From Pseudo-nitzschia pungens (Eukaryota; Bacillariophyta; Bacillariophyceae; Bacillariales; Bacillariaceae), in assembly GCA_037355855.1 (NCBI GenBank), contig CM074765.1, forward strand, positions 1,674,001 to 1,738,000: a stretch of 64,000 nucleotides of DNA, written 5' to 3'. Both the position numbers and the translations under genes were made by a program. Numbering within the stretch: the first letter of the stretch is position 1; the number at the start of each line of letters is the position of its first letter. Below the pieces are notes generated by a model. That model did no database searches, was not told the DNA's origin, and was given only the letters and a program-made list of their open reading frames with translations. Below are positions 1 through 11,856 of the stretch, one piece after another.

Positions 1-1851
1 TATCTTGGCTCCTCTTTTCAACCTTTCTAATCTCCGGTATTCGCAACTTTTTGATTTTCGTAGAGAATCAACGCGAACGAATTGTGGCAGGAAATTCAGA
101 GGATCCAACACCCGAAGAAATCGAAGAAAGCGTCACGAAACTTCTCAAATCGAAGAACCGCGGGCCGAAGAAACGACAAGATCGAAAAAGTCACGGTCAG
201 ATAAGTTTTGGAGATCTTGCACGGACAATAGCCGCCAAATGGAAGGTCATTGATCCGAGCATAAAGGAAATCTACAACAAGTACGCCGGGCAAGAAAAAA
301 TTCGGTACAAGAAGGAAGTTGTGGTGTGGAAAGAAAAGAAGGAAAACGAACATGACGCCATGTCTAGACAGAACAGCCTCCTCAACAGCAGCACGAGTCT
401 TACGGACTCTGTAAGGTCTTTGACATCATCTTCGCCATCTCTGTCGGCCTCGTTGACGAGCTCCTTCAATCCATCGGACTTCAATCAACTCAACACATTG
501 CGGTGGTCGAATTACACAAGACGACGTGATTCAGCGACAACAAGACATATTGCGTCAGCAGATGGGCTTTGTTGATTGTAAACCTCACTTCCGTGTTGAT
601 ATATATGGAAGCGATAACGTTATTAAAGAGCTACCCGATGTTGATCTTGATAGAAACACAAAGCCACAGAGTTTCCAATCAAATGCCATTGCTGGAGATG
701 ACGACGGCCACAGAAAAATGAGTGCCGGTAGTGCTAATGGTAATTTTTCAAAAACTTCATCCGACGTTATGTTCGAGAACCTTCAAGGTCTTCAACAAGG
801 TAGTGAGCAGTTCTCACAGCAGCAGCAGCCGCTACTACAAGATCACCAACAACAAATCCTACTACGTTTGCAGGAACAGCAGATGCAACAACTCCGAGAG
901 TTGCAAAAGGCTCGGGACGAAAGTAGTCGGATGAGTAATATCAGTACTACGAATATGACAGCCCTTTTGGACCAAATGCTGCCACAGAGGTCTAGCAACA
1001 GTGACTCCCAACAGTCACATTCGGTACAACAAATACAACCAGGTAATGGCACAGAAGCACAGCGTCAATGGATGTCTACCATGGAGCAATCTGAAAGGGA
1101 GCAATTCAGGCAGCTCGAAGAAGTTACGAGGAAATTAGACTCTCTGAAACAACAGCAGCAGCGGATGAACCAGCTTATGAAGGACTGTTGCGAGATGGAC
1201 GACTTAATGTTTGCTGACGATGGCGCCCATTCAACGATCCAGAATACCAGTAACAACAGTGAGAACTTCTCTGCAGATTTTGTATCTTCACGACAACAGG
1301 CAAACTTTGACCGTAATTTCGGAGAAAGGCAGCGAACGTACAATTCGTTTTCTGATATGAATAACGATGGCAGCAGCATTTTGGGAAACCAAAACTCTGG
1401 TACGAATACGTTCGAACATGCCGGCGGGGATAGGAGGGGATTCGAACAAAAACAAGACGATCAACGAAATAATCAATTTTTACCAACGGAAACGAACAAT
1501 AATGTTGGAATCGATGATTTTCAAAGTTCTGCCATGCCGAATCAGCAGTTCAACAATCATCGTAATTCTTTCAGAGGTTTGCTTCAGGGTAACGAAGGCG
1601 TTGGCGGCAGCGAGTATGATATCGGGAAACAATCGGAGCAAGATCATCACATGCTTCAGAATCGCCGTGGTTCTTTGGCTGGATTATTGCGAATGGATGG
1701 CAATATGTCTGGCGGCATCGTTGACGACAATGGGATGCAACATCACCATCCGCGTCAGAACAAGCTCTATGACCTAACAGGATTCCAGCACACACAAGGG
1801 ATAGGACCTAATGAAGTGGTCGATGATTTCGAATCATTTTTGAGCCGATGA
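1..1851 (+). CDS. HMG-box-like poly-Gln nuclear protein (5' partial)
   Basis: Probable DNA-binding protein. The N-terminal part carries an HMG-box-like core (motif HGQISFGDLAR then KWK, with basic and aromatic residues through about position 340). HMG boxes bend or bind DNA in chromatin; this role is inferred from family. Exon 1 is read in the frame of base 51 up to base 410, a phase-0 intron follows (411-534), and exon 2 runs from 535 to the TGA at 1851. Without the intron, the first frame stops at 575 and the second has no ATG. Exon 2 is Gln/Asn/Ser rich, and the short motif S(F/L).GLL recurs twice near the C-terminus. No ATG is visible at the 5' end; the frame is open to base 3, and TTTTCGTAG at 55-63 could be an earlier splice acceptor. 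The motif is shared with the gene at 62702-63985. Exact function unknown. Confidence 0.7.
411..534 (+). other. Predicted spliceosomal intron of the HMG-box-like gene
   Basis: The donor is GTAAGG at 411 and the acceptor is GATTCAG ending at 534. At 124 bp and phase 0, it joins two long open frames that are otherwise out of register (frame of base 51 to frame of base 535). Predicted from sequence only; a spliced transcript would confirm it. Confidence 0.7.
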
Positions 1852-3107
1852 TTAAATTCATCATGCTTTCTTATATGGTACAATTTCTATTCATCTTCTA
1901 CAAGTTTCAATGTAATGTGAATTGAGCTCTACTAGTTAACCACAGTGAACACTGTATTTAATCGTAGTAGTTGTGAGAGTAAAGAAATAACAAGAAATAA
2001 CAGTACCGTGTGGCTGCAGCGCGGCTGTCTCTTATTATTATTATCTTCTACGTAGTATTATTGTTTTTTGTTAGCACAATTACTTCGTATTCTTAGTAGT
2101 GATACAGCACTTTGTATTACTGAATGAAGTTACCGTATTTTCGTATTTTTTAGCAACGTATTTTTTTGTCAAATTTGCTTTGGCGCGAATCTGGATCCTG
2201 ATACTATTCATACTCGTACCGTACGTACGAATTTTTGTTTTGGGTTACGAGGAACGTACCGGTAACGTACTCCGATCAATTTTGAAGCAAAGTAGGTTGC
2301 CATGTTGTCCTAACACGCCAAAATATCGCCGAAATTAGAATGAATTCTATTCTCAACGTAAATATCTCATGGTCCTCAACTGACAAGTTTTTCAGCCTAG
2401 ACTAGTAGCAGTACTCTTAGGTAACAGGGTTTGAAAACGGTAAGGTTCTTGGGTAAAAAAATTCAATACCGTACCGAAACATGATAGGCACCAAAAAATC
2501 TTTGGGCATAGCAAGTGCTGCAAAGGCAATCAATCTACTACTACTACTAATGTTCCGTTTTATTGATCATAGCCTACACCTGTCCAGCCCCTTCTTCTAT
2601 AATTATCATCGTTGCCACCCTGACAGCAAATGCATACTGTAGTAGTAGGACGTAATAGTAGGAATGCACAATCCTAAATCACCTACTACTAGTAGTACGG
2701 TGGTACAGTCCCAGTACTACGTGTATCAATCTAAGGATTAAGTACTATCCTAATACAAGTATTGTGAATTTCAGATCATTATTTGCTCAATGCCTTCTTC
2801 CTACTAGGGGGTGGTTGGGAGCCTTAGTATGAGCAGCAAGCAATTTCTTGTGCCTTAGAGGGGTGGTTGGGAACCTTATCTTGAAAGAAGTTGGGAATGT
2901 TATTTGCTTCAATGCAATGTTAAGGCCTCATAACATTTCCTCTAAGAATATCGTGGGGAGACACATAGTAGTCTCCTGGCTTCCTGACTCTATAGCATGA
3001 CAAAGTAAACCCATGCTTGTTCTTGTTTTTTTTGGTGGAAATAGTACCGAATTTGACAATGTTGATTATTTTCTTCCTTGAAATGGAAACCACAATATTT
3101 CACATCA
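1852..3107. other. Intergenic, no gene recognised
   Basis: AT-rich sequence downstream of the HMG-like gene. It contains many TAG/CTA trinucleotide runs (for example around 2535-2550 and 2640-2700) and a short repeated motif GGGGTGGTTGGGA at about 2807 and 2860. I see no convincing ORF, RNA gene or element terminus. Confidence 0.6.
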
Positions 3108-3556
3108 TCAGATAGTATCTGGATTAAAGGCCTGGTAAACTTCTGTTGATTCTTGCTTTCTTGTTGTATCCATTCCCATGAGTCTCTTCAAAATATCAAA
3201 CCTGCTGTAAATGTCAGCACCATTGCTGTAGTAAATGAATGTCACAATTTTGCCTAAACTAGCATTAGTAGTAGTAGTTTGAATGGTAACAATGGCAGAA
3301 AAGAGGACAAGATTAGCAGCTACTGCAATTTTCCCTCCTTGTGCATTGTTACTAGCCATCCAGCATGGAGTAAGAAGCCTTCTTTGCCAACAACACACAG
3401 TCGTGGGATGAGCAAGAGTGGGAAATCCTTGTCTCTTTCTCTGGAGATACAGTATTCTGTCATCTGCATGATAACCTCTGTGTTAATTGCTGCTGCACAG
3501 CATGCAAGCCTCACTACTGACTTCTCCATAGCTAATTCTTTAAAAAAACTGTACAT
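3108..3556 (-). pseudogene. Possible small gene remnant, two overlapping frames
   Basis: Two minus-strand open frames overlap. One starts with ATG at 3556 and ends at 3320 (78 codons, motif IPRLCVVGKEG). The other runs to 3108 and ends in LKRLMGMDTTRKQ...AFNPDTI. Switching frame between about 3340 and 3390 would give one protein of roughly 140 residues, so this may be a frameshifted or intron-containing gene. No family is recognised and no functional motif is visible. It could be non-coding. Confidence 0.25.
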
Positions 3557-3585
3557 TTTGGGGCCCAGGGGAATCCTATGACCTT

Positions 3586-3940
3586 CAGGTTGAATTTTTA
3601 ACTAATTAGGTTGAACTTAATTAAAAAACACTTGGGTTGAGGTTGTAGGTTGAATCAGGGCAACCTTAGGTTGAGGTTGTAGGTTTTAAGGACAACCTGA
3701 GGTTGTAGGTTGAGGTTGTTTACAACAGCCTTGAGGTTGAGGTTGCACCCTATTACTAGTAATCAACATGTAAAACAAAAAATATTTTTTAGGTTATTTA
3801 CCACATCCTTAAGGTTCTACTAGCTAGGTTGAGATTATTTTACACAACATTAAGGTTTTAGGTTGAGATTTTTTACACAAACCTAAGGTTTTAAGTTGAG
3901 GTTACTATTTTACACAACATTTAAAAGGTTATAGTTGTTG
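3586..3940 (+). repeat. GGTTGAGGTTGT minisatellite
   Basis: Degenerate tandem array based on (TA)GGTTGAGGTTGT, most regular at 3640-3750 and decaying rightwards. It ends next to the 5' boundary of the LINE-3 copy at about 3951. Confidence 0.75.
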
Positions 3941-3950
3941 ACTTAAAATT

Positions 3951-4038
3951 ACAATTTGCGCAACGCGCATTTTGTCCGACGTCCCGATGTTCCAGTACTC
4001 AAAATACATAGATTTCTACACAACTTTACCCTGCGATA
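3951..4038 (+). mobile_element. LINE-3 copy, segment 1 (5' end)
   Basis: Begins ACAATTTGCGC and continues TTTTGTCCGACGTCCCGATG, matching the 5' ends of LINE-1 (21627) and LINE-2 (33023). It stops at GCGATA, where the large TIR transposon inserted. The intact equivalent site in LINE-2 reads ATGCGATATCTCGCTCCC at 33101-33118. This host LINE resumes at 18479. No TSD could be found because its 3' end is lost. Confidence 0.8.
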
Positions 4039-4062
4039 CGTCCGAAAACTGGTTCGCGACCC
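4039..4062 (+). repeat. Left terminal inverted repeat (24 bp)
   Basis: Starts CGTCCGAAAACTGGTTCGCG and ends ACCC. It is the exact reverse complement of 18455-18478 and is preceded by the TA target copy at 4037-4038. Confidence 0.95.
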
Positions 4063-4506
4063 CTCCCAAGAATTTATTTAGGGGGGTCGCGATTTATTCC
4101 TGGCTCATTTTGACGTAGCTCGATTCCTAGCTCTCTCGCGATTTGCAACCCCAATCGCGACCCAGTAACTACCTCAATTACGAAAATTACGAAAAAAAAA
4201 AAATAAAATTCATACTCGACCCGATTTTTTTTAAGACTCAATTTTTTTTCTTCAGTCACTTAATCAAATTAATCAACATTTAAAAAAAAAAATATTTGTT
4301 TTCTCAAAATAATCCCCCCCTTCCCCCAATTTTTTTTCAATCTGACTCATTATTACCGACCCTACCAACATTATATATTATGAGACTGTTGCAGAAATTC
4401 ACTCTCAAAAATTGATTTCTCATCCCGACACAAGTATTTCCCATCACACCCCTCAAGAAATTCATCAGGAAAATCACAATTATTACCCGAATTACAGGAA
4501 TCGCGA
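4054..4506 (+). promoter_or_regulatory. Left subterminal TCGCGA motifs
   Basis: The palindromic hexamer TCGCGA occurs at 4054, 4087, 4136, 4155 and 4501, in an otherwise AT-rich subterminal region. The same hexamer is clustered at the right end. Subterminal repeats of this kind commonly bind transposases; that role is inferred. Confidence 0.6.
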
Positions 4507-4653
4507 CCCCCATGAAAAAAATTTTGAAACACTATGATGCAAAATATAAGTCTTTCTTTTGATAAATATTGATACTACTCTAATAATTGTTTATTCTCTG
4601 TTCAGTTTTCTCACACACTCACACACAAATTTTGGTTCGATCTCGAACAATTT

Positions 4654-6248
4654 TTAAAGACTGGCCAACACGATATCGTTACTGCCAGTAAAGTCCTCCT
4701 CATCTTCATTTACATCTAGCAAAGCTTGTAGCTCCGGACTAATGTATTCAGTAACTTCTTCCTCCTGCACCCAGTCCTCATCGTACGGACTGTTGTTGTT
4801 GTCATCGTTTTCACTCTCGCGACGGAGCCTCTCTCTCAATCTTTCCTCACACTCTCTACCCGTTCTCGGATCTTTCCTCAGCACATCAATCTCCCTGCAC
4901 AAGTTATTGAACAGTGCTAGACCTTCCTTCGACCATGATTGTTCCTCTCCACTGTATTGGTCACAAAATTTCTTTTTCTTCCCCCTTCTCACAATCCTGC
5001 CACCACCGTTCCTTTTTTGCTCAACATGATTCACCCAAACATCATACTCATTATGAATCATCATCAATGCAAATGCTTCATCGCTTTCTGTGAATATTTC
5101 ACTCAGCAAACATGTCGTCTTTTTGCATCTGTAGCCCCTCTCTATTGGAGAGATGCTTGATAGAATCCGAGTCACAAAGTAATAAAAATCATCATTTTCA
5201 CTGTTGTTGTCATACCTTCTGTACTCTGGGTTCAGTCCCAGCCTCTTTCTACTAGTTCCATTACTACTAATACTCTCCCGCATCACAATCTCCACTTTAC
5301 CTGGAAAGGAATCTGGCACAATGCCTTCGCGATCGAGTGTGTCCTCTAGGACGACACGTACACAGCAGTAGAAAGTGTTAGAGTAGCAGGGGATGTACCA
5401 TCAATCTCAACCAAGCAGTAATAGCAACCAATTTATTCACTTAGTAAGCACGTACCGAGAAAATGTTTTCTAGCCAAAGTTTGAGCATTGTGCCGCAGCG
5501 TGGAAAGACCCTTGTACACCAACCTTCTGTTAAACCCATAAAAAATTTCAAATGAAATACCATGGGGTGGAACGACAGCTCGGGACGCAATCGCTTTCTT
5601 CAAAATTTTTTTGACCTTATTCTCATCCACGATAAACTTCAAGCCACGAAACCAACTATTTCTTATGTGCCGTGTCAACTGTGCTTCCAAACCCGCGTCT
5701 TTTTGATGTTTCTTAAGTTTATCCGATTGCGCCTTAGTTATCTCTAATTTTGCTTCACTTACTGTTCGTACCATCTGTGGCTTTGGCTTCTTCCCTGTTG
5801 TAGTTGCCTCCAGCGTGGGTTCTTCTTTTTTTGTATCCTTCTGCAGTGTTGTCACATCCCTCTCTAAAGAAGCTACTTTCTGCTGGCTCTCTTTTAGCTG
5901 TTGTAGCAATGCTTCGTATGTGGGTCTTGGTGTTGTTTTGGTACCGGTCGTAATCGGTCTTGGTGTAACAACACCCGGGGCGGCGGGGGGTTTGTTGGTT
6001 GGTGGTGTGGTACCAACGAAAACCGCGGTCGGGTTGTTCTTGGTTCTTTTATTTTTTTCATCAGCACCACCTGAGGTGGGTGGTAGTTTTCTACTTGTCT
6101 TTGGGTTCGATTTCGTAGGGGTAATACTAGCAGTAATATCAGCACCTGTATTAGCATTGGATACAATTTTTCCACTTCGATTCTTTCTTGGTGCATTGCA
6201 ATCTGCTTTCTTTTCTATTTGCTGATACTCATCATATACGGTAGGCAT
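4654..6248 (-). CDS. Unrecognised 494-residue protein with one intron, transposon gene 1
   Basis: Two exons, 6248-5456 and 5345-4654, join through a phase-1 intron and rebuild a continuous frame across ...HFLEDTLDREGIV. The protein starts MPTVYDEYQQIEKK. Residues about 30-130 are Pro/Thr/Lys-rich and disordered. A coiled-coil-like segment (LLQQLKESQQKVASLERDV) follows. A compact basic helical domain comes next (TRHIRNSWFRGLKFIVDENK... GFNRRLVYKGLSTLRHN), then a region with YSGEEQSWSKEGLALFNNL and an acidic tail. I recall similar domain styles in hypothetical proteins of diatom genomes but cannot name a family. It sits next to the left TIR, so a role in transposition or regulation of the element is possible but unproven. 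Confidence 0.65.
5346..5455 (-). other. Predicted intron of transposon gene 1
   Basis: On the minus strand it begins GTACGTGC after base 5456 and ends GTCGTCCTAG before base 5345 (110 bp). Splitting codon G|AG restores a single open frame across two ORFs that each end or begin without a valid stop or start. Confidence 0.75.
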
Positions 6249-7017
6249 TTTTTCGGGCGTCGGAAGTAAAAAAAATATGAAGTAAAAAAAATATGTGAAG
6301 CCATAAAATTGTGAACACAGTTTTTTCACTACTAACAAAAAACCTGTTAATCATTTTCCTTTCACCATCCACGCAACTTGTAATGGCATACACTTCACTA
6401 TGGAAATTGTAGGTGACGTGGCCAAATGTTTAAGAGGATTCCCACCCGCGCCATAATTTTTTTTCCATCCACCTGTGCACATCTCTGTTCATTCTCTACT
6501 GTACCCATATTCACTACTGATTGTATTTTTGGCTCTACCATTCCCTACTGTACAGTAGGAAAAAATTACCAGCAGTAGTACTACTACACAAGTATACCAG
6601 CAGCACCACCAGTTCAACCACTACGCGTACGTGCCGTAGTACTGGCAGTGATAGATTCACATATATAATGACAATCTCCATAGATATCAAAAGGATCGTA
6701 CAGCCTCTGTGGTACCCTTATGACCATAAGGGTCAGATGTGGTAGGATGGAGTCCTTCACAAGAAATATATTTTTGTTTGCCAAGGGACTGGACTACTAC
6801 TTTTTTTGTCAAATTTTTCATCCTGGTTTATTCTATTTCATATTCTTGGACATACTAGTAACCAAATAATCACCATTATCTTACATAGCCACTTGTGATT
6901 CTGTGCATTTTTAACAATAGAACCCCAAAAAATGCCGGAACCTGTGACCCATAGACAGGGAAAATGCACATTCTGTGGTGTACTGGGTATGGTCCCCAGA
7001 CACCAGGTGTCACATCC
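6249..7017. other. Non-coding spacer within the TIR transposon
   Basis: AT-rich, with CTA/GTA-rich stretches (6535-6650). No ORF with coding character. It probably contains the promoter of gene 1, but no clear signal is visible. Confidence 0.5.
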
Positions 7018-7790
7018 AAAATATAATTGGCAGCAAGTTTATTCCTTTTTACTATTCTAATAGATGCATATACTGACCATTATTCAGCGTGGAATACAAC
7101 AAATGATAGTTAGTGCGACCCCTACACAGCAAATATGCATTTTCTGTGGTGTAAACTCGGAAACTGTGAATTTTTCTGACAAATCAGAACTTACATTCAT
7201 AATATAATTGGTAGCCAGAAGTTTTTTTCTCCTATTTACTATTCTAATAGATGCATATACTCACCATTATTCAGTGTGGAATACAAAAAAATTTCGTGAC
7301 AGTGTGACCCAAACACAGGAAATATGCACATTCTGTTGTGTTAACTCCGGTGCTGGGAATTTCACTGAGAAAGCAGAACTTACATCCATAATATAATTGA
7401 TAGCAAGTTTATTCATTTTTAATATTCTAATAGATGCATATAGTCACCATTATTCAGTGTGGAATACAACAAATGATAGTTAGTGCGACCCATACACAGC
7501 AAATATGCCTTTTCTGTGGTGTAAACTCGGTTCCTGAGAATTTTTCTGACAAATCAGAACTTCTTACATTCATAATATAATTGGTAGCAAGAAGTTTATT
7601 CCTATTTACTTTTCTAATAGATGCATATAGTACACACCATTATTCAGTGTGGAATACAAAAAATTTGTGACAGTGTGCTGACCCATACACAGGAAATATG
7701 CACAGTCTGTTGTGTAAACTCTGGTGCTGGGAATTTTACTGAGAAAGCAGAACTTACATCCATCATACTATAATTCCTGGTACTAGTAAG
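7018..7790 (+). repeat. Higher-order tandem repeat, about 185-bp monomers in 370-bp dimers
   Basis: The landmark TAGATGCATA occurs at 7061, 7248, 7431 and 7618 (spacings 187, 183, 187). Alternate monomers are the most alike: units 1 and 3 share AGTTAGTGCGACCC, and units 2 and 4 share a GTGACAGTGTG-type segment. The array is therefore A-B-A-B with a 370-bp period, plus a partial fifth unit at about 7745. Confidence 0.85.
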
Positions 7791-7920
7791 AAGTTTATTG
7801 TTTTTTTTGGGTTGTAAGAGTACATCTTTATTGATTTATTATAATATTATCGTAATTTTTACTACTAATTCCTAAATTATTTGATCCATTTTTACAATGT
7901 TTTGATACCCATCCTGTGTC

Positions 7921-9288
7921 TTACTTAGGTGGTGGCTTCTTTCCCGGATTCGATCCTGGTGGTGGCTTTTTTCCCGGATCCGATCCTGGTGGTGGCTTTT
8001 TCCTCTGGTCGAACGGAAGGCTTGATGTTGAGCTCTTCTTGCCCTTCTTCCCCCCCCCTTTTTTTTTCTTCTTCTTCTTCCCTTTGATGGCTTGTTTCAC
8101 GTTTCGGATGTACTTTTCCAAACTCCTTTGTGACACAGTAGTAGCGGTCGGGTCGTCATCTGTGATCTGAGTGTATACCATACCACGGAAGTGGAATCTT
8201 TGTTGCATTGTCATACCATTAGTTTCACCACTAATAATGGTTTCGATTTGTTCCTCTGTCAAAAGCTGATCTGCCTCCTCAATTCTTGCATGCGCTTCTT
8301 CCACTTGCTCATCTGAACCTCGCCCTCTAGCACCAAAAACTGCCCTGAAATGGTGTCGTACACTTTCTGTGTGATAAGATCCGACGTGGGTTTCTGGTTT
8401 GTTAGGATCAAATGAATTTTTCAAGAACCAATCGACTCGGGTTTCTGGTTTGTTAGGATCAAATGAATTGTTCACGAACCAATTGCCAGCATCGATCAAG
8501 CGTTCTCCAAAGGACCGCCGATAGGCATTAAAACCTGGACCCACAAGGAATGTTAGTTTTGGCTCATCCTTTCTCTTGTAGTCCTCATTCTCGGTTGTGG
8601 CAGTTGGTTTTAAATGTGGTTTCTCAACAACTTCGTCGTAGCAGAATAAACCATGCATAGAGCCAGGACATTCCAGGTGTTTTTTTTCATCCTCAAAGGT
8701 GGTGAGTGTCTGCAGTACTTTTACGTTTGTCGCCACCATTTTAAACTTCTTCATGGAAGTACTGTCTTTCATCTCAATGACAGATTCGGCCCTGTGATTT
8801 ATTTTCCGGTTCAACCTCTGCTGCTTTCGGAACTTGCGATCATTATAGTCCCCATTGGTACCATTAGTATGGTTCGAATTGTCACCCTTGGTTGGGGCCG
8901 TGGAATGATCCAAGTTATTTGAACTGTTGTTATTGGCAGCATCACTGTTGGTAGTGTTGTCCATGGTTGGGGCAGTGGAATGGTCCGAATTGTTGGAACC
9001 GACGGGAGTGGCAGTCGAATCCTCCAAATTGCTAGAATCTCCATGTTGTTGCTCCTGTTCGTAGAGCTGAAGCACAGCTATGGGCCAGTCTGGTAATGGA
9101 TTTTTGGATGGCAGACTTGGAGGTATAGGCCATCCATCTGCTGAAGACTCAGACTCACTTTCAGATCGTGGTGTTGGTTCGGACGTTGGGCTTTCAGTTT
9201 CCTCTTCGGTACGAGTAGATCTTCTTCTATTTGTAGGGCGTTGTGAGTCAGGAGGTGTAGTGCCTTTTTTCTTTTTGTGCCTTGCCAT
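7921..9288 (-). CDS. Unrecognised 455-residue basic protein, transposon gene 2
   Basis: Starts at ATG 9288 (MARHKKKKG) and ends at TAA 7921. The first 150 residues are Ser/Thr/Asn-rich, with imprecise repeats containing DHSTAPT. The central part (about residues 180-400) looks folded. It contains a direct duplication of NSFDPNKPET separated by DWFLK, and a helical stretch LTEEQIETIISGETNGMTMQ. The C-terminus is very basic (KGKKKKKKKGGGKKGKKSS) and ends in three copies of KKPPPGS(D/N)PG-like repeats. No known catalytic motif is visible. The low-complexity ends suggest a nucleic-acid-binding or structural role; that is inference. It is transcribed in the same direction as gene 1. Confidence 0.6.
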   Translation of the reverse strand: MARHKKKKGTTPPDSQRPTNRRRSTRTEEETESPTSEPTPRSESESESSADGWPIPPSLPSKNPLPDWPIAVLQLYEQEQQHGDSSNLEDSTATPVGSNNSDHSTAPTMDNTTNSDAANNNSSNNLDHSTAPTKGDNSNHTNGTNGDYNDRKFRKQQRLNRKINHRAESVIEMKDSTSMKKFKMVATNVKVLQTLTTFEDEKKHLECPGSMHGLFCYDEVVEKPHLKPTATTENEDYKRKDEPKLTFLVGPGFNAYRRSFGERLIDAGNWFVNNSFDPNKPETRVDWFLKNSFDPNKPETHVGSYHTESVRHHFRAVFGARGRGSDEQVEEAHARIEEADQLLTEEQIETIISGETNGMTMQQRFHFRGMVYTQITDDDPTATTVSQRSLEKYIRNVKQAIKGKKKKKKKGGGKKGKKSSTSSLPFDQRKKPPPGSDPGKKPPPGSNPGKKPPPK

Positions 9289-9723
9289 GATGTATCTGCA
9301 GGTATTCCCTGACTGTTGAATTGATTGTTAAAGATAGAGACCGATTCGATTGTTGTGGAAGGGAACGATGCGTCGAACAATGTGTGAAAAACCGTCCCCA
9401 CGCCGATCGAATTTTGATGATTCATCTTAAAACCTTTCGAAACGATGATCCATCTGAAAACCTTTCAAAATGCAATAGGCAATGGTTCAACTGGTTGAGC
9501 TCATCCCCAACTGTTCACTTGTTGTCACGATCGTGTGATGAACTTCCATTTCCCCCACCGTGGGCCTTTGCTCGAAACGGGCCTTAGCTCGAAACGAACA
9601 ATTTCCAAAAAAACAACGTGAAACTGTCTTTACACATTGACATCAGTTTTAAACCGTAAACGAAGCTACTCCTTCCACTTCAAATTCAAACGACGCTACT
9701 CCTTCCACTTAAAATTATTCTCT

Positions 9724-9850
9724 AATTTTTTGATTGGCTCATTCATAAGGAATTTTTTGATTGGCTCATTCATAAGGAATTTTTTGATTGGCTCATTCAT
9801 AAGGAATTTTTTGATTGGCTCATTCATAACGAATTTTTTGATTGGCTCAT
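9724..9850 (+). repeat. 27-bp tandem repeat, about 4.7 copies
   Basis: Unit AATTTTTTGATTGGCTCATT followed by CATAAGG, repeated with almost no change. It lies upstream of gene 2 inside the TIR transposon. There are no unique spacers, so it is not a CRISPR array. Confidence 0.9.
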
Positions 9851-10329
9851 TGTGGGGAAGACACTAGTAGTACAGTATAGTAGGATGTGTATGATGCTAC
9901 TTCGCGCCAAAAATTTTGTACTAGTAACATATGCGTACGGTGTACAGCGCCATGTCATTTTTTTTTTCCAGCATGTATACTTAGTACCGCATCGTACATA
10001 CATCTCTGTCTTTTTTTCTTACGTCATTTTCTTCGGTGAATTTTCCGCCCCACATCTCCCTCATGGGATGTGTCATAATTTTCATTTTCATTTTCGTTTC
10101 AATTCTTGCATCGGAATATTCTGGCCGGTCCAGTTTAACCTAGCCATCAGGCACCGGGACCATCTCCTTTGAAGAAGACACACGCTGTGGGGAGCTTGAG
10201 AACGGCCGCTCTTGCTTCCTGCTCTGTTGTCCGATTCATATCACGGAGGTCGGGTGTGTTGAAGTCCTGGAACTACCTGGCTTACCCAGATATACGACGT
10301 ACTGATATTGAAAACAACGAAAAGGAAGA

Positions 10330-10860
10330 CGAAAATCACAACCGATCGGTGCAGAGAGGGACAACGAGGACGACGAAGACGACGAAGGTACGATCGCTCC
10401 AGAGGGGGACGACGGGGGTACAATCGCTCCAGAGAGGGACGATGGGGGTACGATCGCTACGATCGCTTCGGACGGGGACGACAAGGGTACTAACAGTTTG
10501 TCTTTTTTTTTTTTTAATTTGGACAGATTGGTGTGGAGAGGGACGACGACGGCGAAGGTACGATCGCTCCAGAGAGGGACGATGGGGGTACGATCGCTAC
10601 GATCGCTTCGGACGGGGACGACAAGGGTACTAACAGTTTGTCTTTTTTTTTTTTAATTTGGACAGATTGGTGTGGAGAGGGACGACGAGGGCGAAGGTAC
10701 GATCGCTCCAGAGAGTGACGACGGCGGGTACGATCGCTTCGGACAGGAACGACGCCGGGTACGATCGATTGATTGGTGCTGAGATGGACGACGACGACGT
10801 ACGGTGTGTGCTGAGAGGGACGACGACGACGATCGCTTCACAGACGAACGACGGGACATA
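10330..10860 (+). repeat. GACGACG/GATCGC-rich repeats with a 140-bp duplication
   Basis: Short units such as GGTACGATCGCTCCAGAGAG and GGGACGACG recur. A larger block starting ACAAGGGTACTAACAGTTTG repeats at 10481 and 10621 (period 140 bp), including a T-tract. Confidence 0.8.
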
Positions 10861-11009
10861 GTTTAATACAAATACTTTCTTCTTTTTTCTTTTATCAAGT
10901 ACTGCCGTCTGTTTCCTCTAGAATCATAACTAACACCAAAATTTTTTCATTCTCGCTTCTCGCTTGTTGCAGGCGACGGATCGAACCAAATACCCCCTAC
11001 CCCCTACGA

Positions 11010-11830
11010 TTTTCGGTTGTTGATTACAGGAGCGACGCCTACAGGAGCGACGCCTACCATTTTCGGTTGTTGAGTACAGGAGCGACGGATCGTACAGGTG
11101 CGACGGATGCAACGAAATACCCCTACAATTTTCGGTTGTTGAGTACAGGAGCGACGCCTACCATTTTCGGTTGTTCAGTACAGGAGCGACGGATCGTACA
11201 GGTGCGACGGATCGTACAGGTGCGACGGATGCAACGAAATACCCCTACAAGTTTCGGTTGTTGAGTACAGGAGCGACGCCTACGATTTTCGGTTGTTGAG
11301 TACAGGAGCGACGCCTACGATTTTCGGTTGGTGAGTACAGGAGCGACGCCTACGATTTTCGGTTGTTCAGTACAGGAGCGACGCAACGAACGAAATACCC
11401 CTGCGATTTTCGGTTGTCGAGTACAGGAGCGACGGATCGAACGTCGAGTACAGGAGGGACGGATCGAACGTCGAGTACAGGAGCGACGGATCGAACGTCG
11501 AGTACAGGAGCGACGGATCCAACGTCAAGTGCAAGAGCGACGGATCCAACGTCAAGTGCAAGAGCGACGGATCCAACGAAATCCTACGATTTTTGGTAGG
11601 TTGTTGCAGAAAGGAGCGAATACACCTCCCATTTTCGGTTGTGGAATACAGGAGCGACGGATCAGGAGGAATACCAAATACCCCTACGATTTTCGGTTGT
11701 CGAGTACAGGAGCGACGGATCGAACAGCAGAAAGGAGCGAATACCCCTACAATTTTCAGTTGTTGAATACAGGAGCGACGCCTACGATTATTGGTTGTTG
11801 AGAACAGGAGCGACGGATCGAACGAAACCA
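11010..11830 (+). repeat. Minisatellite upstream of gene 3
   Basis: More than 20 degenerate copies built from TTTTCGGTTGTTGAGTACAG and GAGCGACGGATCGAACG. The array runs directly into the 5' region of the gene at 11857 and is related in motif (TTTTCGGTTGTT, GGAGCGACGGATCG) to the array at 14040-14820 on the other side of that gene. Confidence 0.9.
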
Positions 11831-11856
11831 AGGTTGTTGCAGAAAGGATCACCACA

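Noticed and set aside
2099..2338. 79-codon frame downstream of the first HMG-like gene
   Set aside because: AT-rich, no ATG, hydrophobic composition expected from T-rich DNA.
9724..9850. Possible CRISPR-like array of 27-bp repeats
   Set aside because: Copies are directly contiguous with no unique spacers and the genome is eukaryotic.
10169..10633. 154-codon plus-strand frame
   Set aside because: Lacks an ATG start and is mostly the GACGACG/GATCGC repeat translated.
11328..11801. Long open frames on both strands in the minisatellite before gene 3
   Set aside because: Repetitive DNA without stops; frames mirror the array unit, not a protein family.
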